A stretch of DNA of 64,000 bases from Primulina eburnea (GCF_022965805.1 NC_133110.1:34348317-34412316); one strand, 5' to 3'; shown: positions 11,554-23,479, counted from the stretch's first letter. The notes: generated by a model not told the origin, from the letters alone. Program-made: numbers and translations.

Positions 11554-12947
11554 CATGATTGCAGAAGGTAACTTTGTCGCCTCTTTTTTTTCTTTTTTAC
11601 ATACAAAATTCTATGCCAAGTGAAATGGATTGAAAACCAATTCACAGATTACCTGGTGTCTGGTGATATAGTTACTTTTCATTTTGATATCAGGTTTCCT
11701 GCTGTAATATTTCAACAACTTTTGATTTCATGCATTGGTTAGCTGTATTTACCAAGATGCAACGAATACCCAGCAAAGAGAGGTCAAGTACGTGCAAGAC
11801 TTGACTTCTTTACGAATTATAATATTTTTTTGCAGTCAGCCTTGTGTTGCGCCTATTCAATTGGTATTGGTGTAAAATGTTACATTGGATGTTTGTATCA
11901 TTATACGTTGTTTTTAAAAAAACTATTATTTTTTCAACAAAGCTACCGACGTTGTGGGGATCGCCAGGCCGCTCTTCCGTTTGTTTAAGAACATCCCAAA
12001 ATAAGAAGGAAAATGAAGCAAAAAAATGCATGATTCGTCAAGAACCTTTCGATTCCCTCACTCTAAGATGGGTATACCAATTGCGTCAAGCTCAGCCATA
12101 AACACCGAAACCAAATAGTTTGTTTCTAGTCAAATGAATTGTTCCTATAATCCACGCACTGTGATAACCCACAAAGATTAGCTAGAAACTCTGCCTGAAT
12201 GTTCATCTCATCTCTCAAATAACTTCCTTCAAATGCCTCTACACTACCATCATAGTTGTGCAGGAGACAATTCAGGATTACCATTACTGGTAACCCATTT
12301 GATATAAGCCAAAACCATCCATTTCATAATGGAAAATGAAAATGAAAATTTGGATTTAAAGATTGTCAAAGATATGATTTTAAGTGTAGATAAAGAATTG
12401 AAATCCTCGATACACCCTTTATTTGTCGGTTGAAGACACCGCGCAATGACCGCCGCCAAGACTCTCAACTGCCAACCACTGTCAATAATTGGGAAAACGA
12501 AGAGAACTAATAGCAAGGACGCCCAACTTAGGCTTCCGAATTCGTTCTCGTTATAATATTCATCATCTCATTAAAAATCGTGGGATCAACATATCACATA
12601 TACAATATATTAACACTTATTAACACTCATTCAGTTGTAAGTCTCGCTGTCCATACATTCATCTTATTTATATTTTATATTAAATAAATTCAATTTCAAA
12701 TTATTTACATAATTTAAATTATTAACATAATTTAAATTATTATTATTTTATAATTATAATTATATATATATAGTACGTAAAATTATTTTATCTTATTTTA
12801 TGGGTGTCATTTATATAAAATTAAAATTTTATTATAAACTTGAAATGAAAGAGTACAACATATAAAAATAAATCGCATTTGCATAAAATTTTAAAAAAAC
12901 AACATATAAATTAAACATAAGAGAAGCTGTAAAATACTAATTTAAGG
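11554..12947. other. 3' flank of VPS26C, no recognised gene
   Basis: Holds the probable VPS26C 3' UTR and then mixed sequence. Short ORFs at 11844-12101 (+) and 12250-12516 (-) have no recognisable domain. Bases 12650-12900 are very AT-rich. A 29-bp word at 11670-11698 recurs exactly at 49817-49845. Confidence 0.5.
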
Positions 12948-14520
12948 ATTGTTGTTGTATTGTGACCAAATATATTCAACTAAGTCGGTACGAAGTTGGT
13001 GATGCACATGACTGTCACGTATTTTGGAATTTGTTCCGAGATAATCATGAAACCCTCAGTTTGAGCCTTGGACGGGTTGTGCGGGGTCGTCACCTCCATC
13101 GTTGTACCAATTTGTCACGTAAACCCCCTCATCTTCAACAATCATGTTATGTAAAATAATGCATGCTAACATGATATGTTTTAACTTTATCTATACCAAT
13201 AACGAGCTGGACCTCTGACAATTGCCCATCGAGCTTAGAGCACTCCAAATGCTCGTTCAACATATTTTCTTACAGCCTCTTGTCTTTCCTTAAACAACCC
13301 CCTCTTGGGAGCCTCTAGGCAAGGAAAAGTTTTTACGAAAGTAGCCCATTTCATATATATTCCATCTGTTAAATAATACACATTCATATATTGAGTCTCG
13401 TTGACCATGAAATTAATCTCTGGGGAATTTCCTTGCAAGACATTATTGAATATGAGAGATTCGTACAACATGTTAATATCATTACGTGAACCGGCGACAC
13501 CAAAAAATGAATGACATATCCACAAGTCTTGAGACGCGACCAATTCAAGCACGATTGTTGGTGACCCATGGCCTCTTGTAAACTAGTCTTTCCAAGCAAC
13601 TAGGCAATTTTTCCATTCTCGGTGTATGTGTAGGACCGAGAGCTGGTCACTTTACCAAAAGCTATAGCTAGTGGTAATGGTGCAACTCAAATCTTTTAAA
13701 CCGCACAGCAGCTCAAGCACCACGGTTTGATCGCTTTACCAAACAAGGACAATTATTGCACCCAACAATTTTTCTCCCAATAATTGCACTCCTTGCAATC
13801 AATGTGAATCGAACCCGTGATCTTGGCTCTGATACCAATTGTAGAACTGAGCGCTTGCCGCTTTACCAAAAGCTATAGCTAGTGGTAATGGTGCAACTCA
13901 AATCTTTTAAACCACACAACAGCTCAAGCATCACGGTTCGATCGCTCTACCAAGCAAGGACAATTATTGCACCCAACAGTATGCAATCAAGGTTTCCCAA
14001 CATTCTAGGGAATCCGTGTCTCTCATCATGTATTTGAATAAGACGTTGAACATCATCAGCATTTGGCCTTCTCAAATATCGATCACCAAATAGTTCAACC
14101 ACATGTCAGTAGAACTTGAAAAGACACTTGATGGCAATTGATTCACCCATGCGTAGGTACTCGTCAAGATGGTCGGCCGCGACTTCATAGGCCGATTTAC
14201 GAATTTAGTTGTGCATTTTTGTAGTGGTAACAAGCCTTTTCTTCTTGCTGCACCGTCCCTTTGCTGAAAATATGAAGAACGACTCTCAAGTGCATTCACT
14301 ATTCGAAAGAATAACTATCTTCGCATGCGAAATCGTCTTCGAAGTATTTGATTTGGATACATCGGGTTTGTGGAAAATAATCATTGAAGAGCCTTGCATG
14401 CCCGGCTTCACGATTTTTTTGGATGAGCCTTCTTCTTCGCCGCATCACGTTATTACTTTGATATGCTTCATCTATTTCTCGGCTTTGTTGAAGTATCAAT
14501 GACATTAGCTCTTTACCCGG
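12948..14520 (-). pseudogene. PIF/Harbinger transposase, decayed
   Basis: Reading right to left, the product begins near 14505 and has the Harbinger N-terminal region (RRRRLIQKNREAGHARLFNDY). The FQQRDGAARRKGLLPLQKCT segment follows. The DDE nuclease domain at 13552-13235 carries LVASQDLWICHSFFG, YYLTDGIYMKW and VERAFG, which hold the catalytic acidic positions of DDE_Tnp_4. The C-terminal tail ends near 12948. Several frameshifts and stops are present. A 350-bp TRIM interrupts the gene at 13629-13978 and removing it restores contiguity. Terminal inverted repeats were not found with confidence. Confidence 0.88.
13629..13978 (-). mobile_element. TRIM (terminal-repeat retrotransposon in miniature)
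   Basis: Two 139-bp direct repeats (13629-13767 and 13840-13978), each beginning TGTAG and ending CCCAACA, surround 72 bp. The 5-bp duplication GTATG (13624-13628 and 13979-13983) is exact. GGCTCTGATACCA just left of the second repeat is the reverse complement of the Met-tRNA primer-binding site, so the element points to the minus strand. It has no coding capacity. The two repeats differ at roughly a dozen positions, so the insertion is not recent. Confidence 0.93.
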
Positions 14521-14839
14521 ATCATAATATTCGTTAGCAACTTCAACTTGGACTTCGATTTCACTTGTCGAGCTAGAGCTGGAACTACTGGAATATTGAG
14601 ATATTTTGGAGTAAACAAATTCAAGTCTACGTGTTATCCAAGTGGTATGTTTTTAGAATGAAGAATTGTATATCACAAGGTGTCTATATATTTATTCTTC
14701 TCAACGGCTATATTACTATGGCTACTTTCCAACAACCAAATTTGCAACAGCTATATTCCAACGACTACTTTGCAACGACTATATTCCAATTATTGAAAAT
14801 TACAATAACTGAAAAATTAAATATTTCATCTCCCTCTAA

Positions 14840-15830
14840 CCTCTTGACATAAACGGTCGTGGATGATAAGATGTTCATATGTCATTTGCGAAGTGTCTTT
14901 CAAAAGGATTGTGTATTCCTTTAGTTGAACTTTGGCTATGACATCTTTTTCTTTCATCTCCTCTACTTCAAGTTGTTTTTGTTTCATTTCAACTTCAGCT
15001 TTTTTAATGCTTGTTTACTAAGTAAATTTCTAACATATTGTCAAGTTTGATTCTATACACTCCATGTCCGATTTCGTTTGGCATTTTCCCTTTCTTTTTG
15101 CTGCCTTTTGACCTATTGGACGAGTTTCTTCTTCGTTTAGGTCTACAGATAGACTCGCATCTTGGTTGGATGAGGTGTTGCTTGCTCCCGACTCCGAGGT
15201 CCTTACTTTTTCGTGCCAACAAGGTGATCAACGGACCGTGAAGTAAACATTGGATGATCTTTTACGATTTTCCACATATGCTCAAGATTAAATGTGATGC
15301 CGTTATTTTTGCGATATTTTTCATACTCAAGCCGTAGTATATCCTCATAATTGTGGCCTCTACGATATGCATTATAAATGCTATTGTAATTTGCTTAGAA
15401 TATATATACTTTTTTTTGGATGGTATTATGTCGATGCAATCGTATGACACTTGCACTTATGTTGGGTGTACCTGCGGGATGATTTTCATTGTAGTAGCTT
15501 GCAACACGTCCCCAGAAAGCTTCTGTCTTTTGATCATTGTCGATGATTGGGTCATCAGTAATAGTGAAACGATCTCGCTAATACCACGTCATCAACTTTT
15601 AGCCAGGTTAACCTTTTTTCCTACCCTCAGCGCCTGAATCCACCTTCTCCAAATTTGCGAGTTCGATTGGGGATTCACGACCAGACAATTGAATCGCTGG
15701 GACGAAAGTCGGAGTGGTCGGTTCATTTTCCGCTGGAGATGTAAAAGACATATCGGTTGCATGTAAAATATGGATTTTTTTAATGATAATTTTAAATTTA
15801 AAAAAATACATTAAAGAAGGAGAAATCATC
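14840..15830 (-). pseudogene. PIF/Harbinger ORF1 (Myb/trihelix-like DNA-binding protein), decayed
   Basis: In the same orientation as the transposase and directly upstream of it in the element. Conceptual translation gives VDDVVLARS, then after a frameshift DQKTEAFWGRVASYYNE, the usual core of the Myb-like ORF1 product of plant Harbingers. Further downstream is a basic segment (15231-15004, PKRRRNSSNRSKGSKKKGK) and a Lys/Glu/Gln-rich probable coiled coil near 14990-14860. In active elements ORF1 assists the transposase in the nucleus. Stops and frameshifts make this copy non-functional. Confidence 0.8.
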
Positions 15831-16440
15831 ACATGTGTTGGGCCAACTATTTCTAACAGTTCTCACGCCCTCTCAGGCATGTTATTGCACGTGCATGAAA
15901 TAATATGTCTGGAGCGTGCAGGCACGCGCTGTAATGAGATTATGAATGTTTTTTGGTTTCCGGAATTGAACTCGTTCATTTAAATGAATGAAAGTTGGGT
16001 CAATGCTAATGTTCGAGTGTTTGAACAAACATCTATATTGGTTTGAACCCCACTTGAGTATTTAAACATCCTATTTTTAACATGAATGTAGATGCTCTTA
16101 TAGTGATCAAAGCAGCTTATCTGGACTTTAAAGGAAGCATTAAGATTTCCCAACAATACCAAAAATTTGCCTCCAGTTCTAATTGAAAGTAAATTCGCAG
16201 CAAGTAGTGGAAAATACATAATGAAAGAAATATGCTTACAGATAATGCAGCAGACAAGAATTTTCGGACTTAAATAAAATAAACCACCTTCCGTGGATAT
16301 ACAATCAAGAACATCAGACGATACAATAAGATATTAACAATTAACAAAATACTCCAACTTCACAATATTGATAACCCACAACAAAACACAAAAATAATAA
16401 AATAGAAAAACATTTTCCCAAATAAACAACATACCATCTG
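15831..16440. other. AT-rich sequence, no gene recognised
   Basis: Probably the terminal region of the first Harbinger and flank. I could not identify a terminal inverted repeat pair. Confidence 0.4.
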
Positions 16441-16628
16441 TTAGGCCATCTCCAAACATAAAATCTATTTTGGTGCAAGTTTTACACTTAAATAGTATGA
16501 TTTTTGTACCAAATGCAATGTTCATATCCAACCCATTTACTTCAAATCTTACACTAAAAGAATATTCTCGAAATATTTTTTTTATTTTACATATGTTAAT
16601 TCTTATATTTTTAAAAATTTATATTAAT
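16441..16628. mobile_element. probable left end of a second PIF/Harbinger element
   Basis: TTA followed by GGCCATCTCCAA at about 16440 has the form of a Harbinger TSD plus terminal repeat, and the sequence then runs AT-rich to 16628. The transposase of this element continues beyond the inserted LTR retrotransposon, at 21736 onwards. A matching right end was not found. Confidence 0.45.
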
Positions 16629-17070
16629 TGATACTCACGGGAAATTTAGGGTCCGCTCCCAGCAAGTGTCACTAATCCAGACGCGGGTTTTGAAGTTATC
16701 CTGAGCCTGAAATAACAAAGAAGATCGTTAAGAGGGGGCCAGGAGGGTGTCCTGGCGTAGCCCCTCCGACGCTCAAGTCAGTGACTGAGGATATATGGGG
16801 GGAGCAGCTAAGGGTGCTGCTGAAAACAATATAGTGAAATCATCCTCTAAATGAACACTCAAACCTGGTATTTATAGGAGAATACCTGGGCCCTAGATGG
16901 GCCGGTCTACACCTGGGCCCTAGATGGGCAGGTCTTCCTTTTGGGCTTGAGATGGGCCAAGGGTAGTGGGCTCATCCATGGGGTATCACCAGTCTCCCCT
17001 TCCCGAGTCGAACTGAATCGCAGGTTCGAAGTTCGATTAGTCATGCTGTCCTCGGCTTACCGAGTGCGAG

Positions 17071-17922
17071 TTGGGTATTTTTCCCCGGATGTTCAGTAGT
17101 CTCCACAAGTTGGTCCTCTCTCACTTCATTCTCATTTCCTCCTCAAAATTTGTTTTGCTTCTCCCCAACACCTCTCCCTTGCTAGCACCACGCCTAACAC
17201 CCTCGCCTACCCTTCCCAGCTTGCGCCTTCTCGCCCTTCGCTACATCCGCAGCGCGCCTTCGCCCAGCACACTCTCGCCCTCACCCCTCCACTCTCGCCC
17301 AACTCCCAGCCGCCGAGTCTCGCCCAACCATGCCCACACTCGCCTTTACATCTCCTCGCCGCCAGCACCCGAGCCTCGCCCAGCACACCCTCGCCAAGCA
17401 GCTCGCCCTCGTAGCAGCAGCAGTATCCCCCAGCAGCAGTCTCGCCCAAGCTCGCCCAGCAGCAGCAGCTCGCCCTCGCAGCAGCAGCAGTCTCGCCCAA
17501 GCTCGCCCAGCAGCAGCAGCTCGCCCTCGCAGCAGCAGTCTCGCCCTCGCCGGAGCAGCAGTCTCGCCCAAGCTCGCCCAGCACACCCTCGCCAAGCAGC
17601 TCGCCCAGCAGCAGCAGTATCCCCCAGCAGCAGTCTCGCCCAAGCTCGCCCAGCAGCCGCAGCTCGCCCTCGCCCTCGCCCCAACACCTCGTCCAGTATG
17701 TTGAGAATTTTGATACATTCCCTTGAGAATGGTTGTGTGATTTCTGAAAAAATTATGGGGGCGTTGCCCCCACACCCCCACGACCTGACCCGCGACCTGA
17801 TTGGGCAGGTCAATCCCCGTAAACTCTGCTCCCCCAACAACTTTCGTTATCGACTAACCACAAATTTTTTCTTCCTCCCAAACTCTACTCCTCTGCTAAG
17901 CGATGCCCTAGCAGGAAAATAA
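17071..17922 (+). other. GC-rich CAG/GCC tract with a long antisense reading frame
   Basis: The tract lies between the polypurine tract and the tandem array of copy 1. A 283-codon frame runs on the strand opposite to gag-pro and encodes mostly Ser, Pro, Arg, Gln and Ala from reiterated AGCAGCAG and CTCGCCCA words. Long overlapping frames also exist on the minus strand, which is expected for such composition, so coding is unproven. Tat-lineage elements are known to carry antisense ORFs near the 3' LTR. That family knowledge is the only reason to take this frame seriously. Confidence 0.4.
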
Positions 17923-18865
17923 CAATTCACCACCTCCACCCTCTAACTCCTCTGCTAAGCCGGGTCTTAGCAGGAAAATAAAAAACTCAACATCTACACC
18001 CTCTAACTCCTCTGCTAGGTGACGCCATAGCAGGAAGATAAAATTCAATGCTCCCACCCTCTAACTCCTCTGCTAGGCGATGCCCTAGCAGGAAAATAAA
18101 ATTCAACGCGCCCACCCTCTAACTCCTCTGCTAGGCGATGCCTTAGCAGGAAAATAAAATCAACACCTCCACCCTCTAACTCCTCTGCTAAGCCGGGCCA
18201 TAGCAGGAAGATAAAATTCAACGCTTCCACCCTCTAACTCCTCTGCTAGGCCGGGCCCTAGCAGGAAAATAAAATTCAACGCGCCCACCCTCTAACTCCT
18301 CTGCTAGGCGATGCCTTAGCAGGAAAATAAAATCAACACATCCACCCTCTAACTCCTCTACTAGGCGATGCCTTAGCAGAAAAATAAAATCAACACCTCC
18401 ACCCTCTAACTCCTCTGCTAAGCCGGGCCTTAGCAGGAAAATAAAAATTCAACGCGCCCACTCTCTAACTCCTCTGCTAGGCGATGCCTTAGCAGGAAAA
18501 TAAAGATTCTCCACCCTCACTCTCTAACTCCTCTGCTAGGCGACGCCTTAGCAGGAAAATAAAGATTCTCCACCCTCACTCTCTAACTCCTCTGCTAGGC
18601 GACGCCTTAGCAGGAAGATAAAAATTCTCCACCCTCACTCTCTAACTCCTCTGCTAGGCGACGCCTTAGCAGGAAAATAAAAAGTCAACACTCCCACCCT
18701 TTAACTCCTCTGCTAGGTCATATCTTAGCAGGAAAATTTAATTTCTCACGCTGCTCCTCTACTAGGCGATGCCTTAGTAGGAAAATAAAATTTTTCTCTT
18801 CTTCCAAACTCTGCTCCTCTACTAGGCGATGCCTTAGTAGGAAAATAAAATTTTTCTCCTTCCCT
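17885..18865 (-). repeat. tandem array of about 17 hairpin-forming units in copy 1
   Basis: Units of about 58-60 bp contain an inverted repeat of the form CTGCTAGGC...GCCTTAGCAG, followed by GAAAATAAAA and a variable CCACCCTCTAACTC spacer. The self-complementary core is better kept than the spacer. The last units switch from CTGCTA to CTACTA with the matching change on the other arm, a compensatory pattern. An array of the same kind is in copy 2 at 36060-37100. Confidence 0.9.
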
Positions 18866-19080
18866 CTCATAATACAACAACATTCATGAACTGAAAAGGA
18901 AACCTTATTTTATTGAATTCCAACGGATATATAAGACAAATTCATAAACGAAATATATCAAAATTCAAGTCAAGATTAATATTCTCTAAGGTGGCAAGCG
19001 TTCCTGAGCCTCTTTAGACCTTTGCCCAGCGCATTCTCCAACTTTCATCTCTGCTCCTCTTGTACCTCCCCAGGACAAAG

Positions 19081-21134
19081 TTACTCATTTCTTCCTTTTC
19101 TAATCATGCTAAGCTCCACACTCGCTTTCTTCCCATCTTCTTTCACTATCCCCTCATAACACCGACGCGCGACCATCTGGTCCCCGCATAAGGCTCCAAC
19201 CTCCTTCCCTACAGGGAACTTCAACTTCTGATGATATGTGGACGCTACAGCTTTGAAATCCTTTAGAGCTGGTCGCCCCAGAATTCCATTATACGCTGAA
19301 AGGGTATCCACCACGGTGAATGCTATCATTTTTGTTACCCGCCGAGGATCAGTCCCCAAGGATAGGGGAAGCACAATCTGACCCAAAGCTGGGATGGCGT
19401 GTCCTGCAAACCCATACAACGGGGTGGAGACCGGCTCAAACTCAAATCCTTCCACCTTCATTTGATCCAACATGCTCTTGAACAAGACGTTCACGGAGCT
19501 TCCATTATCAACAAATATCTTTGCCACATCATAATTGGCAATGGTGGCCGTCATCACCAAGGCATCGTTATGAGGAGCCACGATGCCTCGAAGGTCTTCC
19601 GGCCCAAAACTGATGACGGTGTCTTGTGGTAAGTCTGCACCCTACATATCTCAAAGTTCTCCAACCTTCTCCCACGTGCTTTCCCAGCTCGCCCAGAGTC
19701 TCCATCAGTAGCATCCCCCGAGATCATATGAATCATTCCTCTCGTAGGGTGGTTATCCTCGTTCATTCCTCTCCTCTCGAGGGACATCCTGACCTCGACT
19801 TTCTCTCCTCGACTCCTCGATCCTCTGATGTACCCATGGAGGACCTTGACCACGTCTAGGGGATAGGCGAGACCTCAGTCGACTCCCGGATGCGGATCCT
19901 TCTCGTCTGTCCCGCGAAGGCAATCTAGCCCTGCTCTCAATCCTTTGCGACTTCTCCCACCTCCCCTCGGACTCTTCCACCTCCATCACCTTGTCATGAC
20001 TTCTATCCAGATGAACATGAGATGAGAACCGTCCTCTACCTCTAGTTATATCCTCCTCCCTTTCACCTGCACCCCTCTTCCTTCCTTTTCTCTCTACTCC
20101 CTCAACTCTTCCTCCCCCGGGCCGCTGCTCCATCCTCTTGTGCCGCTGGGCATCCTCTAGATTTACATATTTTTCCGCCCGAACTAACAAATCATCATAG
20201 CTCGACGGAGGTTTCTTGACAAGCGATTTGAAAAATTCTCCTCCTCTAAGTCCCTGGGTAAAGGCACTTATCATGATGTCAGGAGTGGCCGCTGGTATCT
20301 CCAATGCTACGTTGTTGAAACGCTGAACAAACTCTCGCAAAGTTTCAGCTTCTTGTTGTTTCACCACAAACAGGCTCAAATAGTTTTTTTGGTGTTTCTT
20401 GCTGCTAGCAAATCGGTGCAAGAAGGCAGCTGAGAAGTCCTCAAAAGAACGTATAGAGCTGGGCTGCAAAGTGTTAAACCATTGCTGGGCTGACCTCACC
20501 AACGTGCCCAGAAAAACCCTGCACCTGACCTCATCTGAATACTGGTGCAACAGAGCCGCATTCTCAAATCTCCCCAAGTGTTCTTCGGGGTCTGTATGTC
20601 CATCATATTCTCCAACGTTTGACTGTCGGAAATTCGGAGGAAGCCCTCTTCCAAAATGGCGAGGGAAAAAGGACTTCCTTTCTTGGGGGCTGCAGCTCTG
20701 TTTCCCAATTGCTGCCTCAGCGTCCGTATCTCCCTCCACATCTCTTCCATCTCCGGATTCTCCTCACTTGGGCCGGGTCGCGTCTCCTCCACCCTACTCT
20801 GACTTCCCTCCACATTCTCCTCTCGCTCCTGGTGAGCGGCCTGATATTCTGCAAACATAGACTCTTGATTCCTCTTCATGGCCTCATCTACTGTCCGGGT
20901 GATAAATTGACCCAACTGTTCTAGGGTCAAGTTCCCCACATTCTCATTGGGACGGGGTTGCTCGACCCTTGTCTCGTGAAGGGGCTGCTCGGTTCTTGTC
21001 TCTTGACGAGGTTGCTCCTGTCTTGTCTCAAGATGCGGCTGTTCCTGCATTGTCTCAGCACGAGATGGTTCAGGTCCACTCCGAGGACGTGATGATGCTG
21101 AGGTAGCTCTTCCACTCCCTCTCTTACCTACCAT
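19081..21134 (-). pseudogene. gag-protease gene of copy 1, frameshifted
   Basis: ATG at 21134 follows the primer-binding-site region. The first frame (to about 20650) encodes a Glu/Gln/Arg-rich N-terminus with heptad-like REQP/ETR repeats and the LEQLGQFITRTVDEAMKRN segment. After a frameshift, 20739-19753 gives the capsid (GEYDGHTDPEEHLGRFENAAL, SAQQWFNTLQPSSIRSF, LREFVQRFNN) and a long Arg/Glu/Ser-rich tail. A second frameshift near 19760 leads to the protease (19581-19081) with IFVDNGSSVNVLF as the active-site loop and GILGRPALKDF at its end. The coding part stops there, with no RT. The product in a functional relative would be a Gag-PR polyprotein. Two frameshifts make this copy inactive as written. 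Confidence 0.88.
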
Positions 21135-21735
21135 ATCTACGTCTCAACTCAAACTCCCACAGACGGCGCCAAGTGATACTCACGGGAAATTTAGGGTCCG
21201 CTCCCAGCAAGTGTCACTAATCCAGACGCGGGTTTTGAAGTTACCCTGAGCCTGAAATAACAAAGAAGATCGTTAAGAGGGGGCCAGGAGGGTGTCCTGG
21301 CGTAGCCCCTCCGACGCTCAAGTCAGTGACTGAGGATATATGGGGGGAGCAGCTAAGGGTGCTGCTGAAAACAATATAGTGAAATCATCCTCTAAATGAA
21401 CACTCAAACCTGGTATTTATAGGAGAATACCTGGGCCCTAGATGGGCCGGTCTACACCTGGGCCCTAGATGGGCAGGTCTTCCTTTTGGGCTTGAGATGG
21501 GCCAGGAGTAGTGGGCTCATCCATGGGGTATCATTAATAAATGTAAATAATAATATTTAAGTTTATAATTTAATTATTATATAAAAATTAAATTATATAT
21601 AATATGACTTAATATACAAAAATTAGTAAAAGTGAAAAATAAGAATAAAAATTCAAACATAATACGAATACAACTTCAAATATAATATAAATACAACTTC
21701 AAACATTTGAACGACTATATACATCCCACAAACAA

Positions 21736-22900
21736 TCAATTAAAACATTCTGTAGTGCGAAATGAGCGTTTTTGTCTTCTAACTTTTAAATCGCCAAAAA
21801 TATTCTGAAATTTGATATACTCATCAACAACCATTTCTATGTCTAGAGTTGGTACTTCTCTCGCATTTTGAATGGGTGCACTGAGGTCACGTTTATCTTC
21901 GATAATCATATTGTGCATTTTGATACATGATTTCATTATGTCATGTAAATGATGTTTCTTCCAATCACGTGGTGAAGATGCCACGATTTCAAATCGTGAT
22001 TGAAGAACGCCAACTGCCCACAGCACATATTCTCTACAGTATTCTTGTTTCATTGCAAAATATTTCTTTTCCAAACCGTGTGGATCATGAATATTTTTTA
22101 CAATAGTTGATCATTTCAGATAAATATCATTAGTTAAGTAATATCACATATCATATTCGTTTCCTCCAATTGTATAATGAGCAATACCTTGTGTAAGGTT
22201 GGAGAATAGATCGAGAGTCTCCAAAACATTTATATCATTTTTGGATCCAGGCATACCAAAATATGCATGTCATGTCCAAAGATCGTAATCAGCTGTTGTT
22301 TCTAAAATTATTGTTAAAGAACCATTACGACATGCATATTGATACTCCCAAGCCATGAGGCAATTTTTCCACTTCCAGTGCATACAGTCAAGACTTCCCA
22401 ACATCCCCAGGAATCCTCGTTGTTCACCAATATAGAGTAATTTGGCACTAACATCGGAATTAGGTGATCTTAAGTATCGTTATGAAAAATCTTCCACTAT
22501 TGCCCTACAAAACCGTTGCATACACTTAATTACAATAAATTCTCCAATTTTGATATATTCATTAGTAGCATCCGCGGGTAAAGCATATACTAAAATTTGC
22601 ATATGCTAGAATTTGCAACGCAACTACTGTTTTTTGAATAGTCGATAGACCATGTCGCCCCACACCATCATTTTGTTGTGTGAAATAAAACATTGTGATT
22701 CTTTATCGCATCAATGATACGAAGGAACCGATTTTGAGACATTCGAAGTCATCTTCGAAACATTGCTTCATCATATATTGGATTCTCAGCAAAGTAATCA
22801 TTGAAAAAATTACGATCGGTGATTTATCGATCACGATGGATGAATATATGACTTGGAATTGAACCTCTATGTGTGGCTCCTTGCTCTTGTTGGATGATGT
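21736..22900 (-). pseudogene. second PIF/Harbinger transposase, decayed
   Basis: The right-to-left reading has NDYF...NPIYDEAMF near 22800-22740, then the nuclease region, where LGMLGSLDCMHWKW-type sequence can be read around 22410-22350 in broken frames. The C-terminal part, 22074-21736, is open: KYFAMKQEYCREYVLWAVGVLQSRFEIV and HDIMKSCIKMHNMIIED, both typical of Harbinger nucleases. Stops and frameshifts are frequent. Its left end lies beyond the LTR retrotransposon inserted at 16629-21533. Confidence 0.85.
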
Positions 22901-23479
22901 ACGAAACAACCAACCCTTACTCTTGAGCTATAACATTTAAAATTGTATTTCTTTTGTTTTCAAAATGCTCAACAACATTCATCCAATCGTTATGTGTTTC
23001 ATCTTCATCGCTCGACAAAGAAAATGAGTTAGAGGATGATACATGAGATTGGAAATGAAAATTCATTTTCAAGATAGTGAGAATGTAAAATATGTGGTGT
23101 GAGAAAATAGGATAATTCAATCATATTATATAATGGTTTTAAAGAATATGACCGTCCAATGGATTATATTCCTATCTACACCAGGACCGTTGGATTATAT
23201 TTTCTATATTGATCATATATTATGTTCCTAGAACCGTTGGATTAGATTTCTTAGCTAGATATTTACTATTGGATTATATTACTATCTAATCTTCATTGTT
23301 GGATTAGATTCCATTTCTATCTACAAAAGGACCGTTAGATCAGATTACATGTAATCTTGACCGTTTGATGAGATTACAATTTTATTATCTTTTAAGTATA
23401 TCTAAACTATATATGATTCATAAAATCATCACACCTACAAATTTCAATATTATTGTCTCTTCCAAGCAAGCTTATGACA
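22901..23479. repeat. AT-rich spacer with degenerate ACCGTTGGATTA repeats
   Basis: Between the two divergent genes of the second Harbinger, ACCGTTGGATTA-like words recur at irregular spacing from about 23145 to 23370. They may be subterminal or internal binding sites for ORF1 or transposase, but this is inference. Confidence 0.45.

Larger units (their letters stand above)
16629..21533 (-). mobile_element. Gag-protease-only LTR retrotransposon, Tat-like, copy 1
   Basis: LTRs of 360 bp (16629-16988 and 21174-21533) begin TGATAC and end GTATCA. The 5-bp duplication TTAAT (16624-16628 and 21534-21538) is exact. Read on the minus strand the order is: 5' LTR, primer-binding-site-like TTGGCGCCGTCTGTGGGA just inside it, gag and protease, a tandem array of about 17 hairpin units, a CAG/GC-rich tract, a polypurine tract (GGGAAGGGGAGACTGG) and the 3' LTR. 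No reverse transcriptase or integrase coding sequence is present. I see only three LTR differences, so the insertion is recent even though the gag already has frameshifts. The structure recalls the TR-GAG class of non-autonomous elements, with the variable 3' region typical of the Tat lineage. Confidence 0.93.

Noticed and set aside
11844..12101. possible extra exon downstream of VPS26C
   Set aside because: The VPS26C stop is at 11551-11553, and this frame has no recognisable homology or splice context.
13800..13845. tRNA-like sequence (GAATCGAACCCGTGATC) suggesting a tRNA gene or SINE
   Set aside because: The region is the interior of a TRIM with LTRs, TSD and an antisense Met-tRNA primer-binding site. 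No cloverleaf can be drawn.
17885..18865. CRISPR-like array (regular repeats with spacers)
   Set aside because: Units are hairpin repeats with degenerate spacers inside a plant LTR element. There are no cas genes, and the context is eukaryotic.
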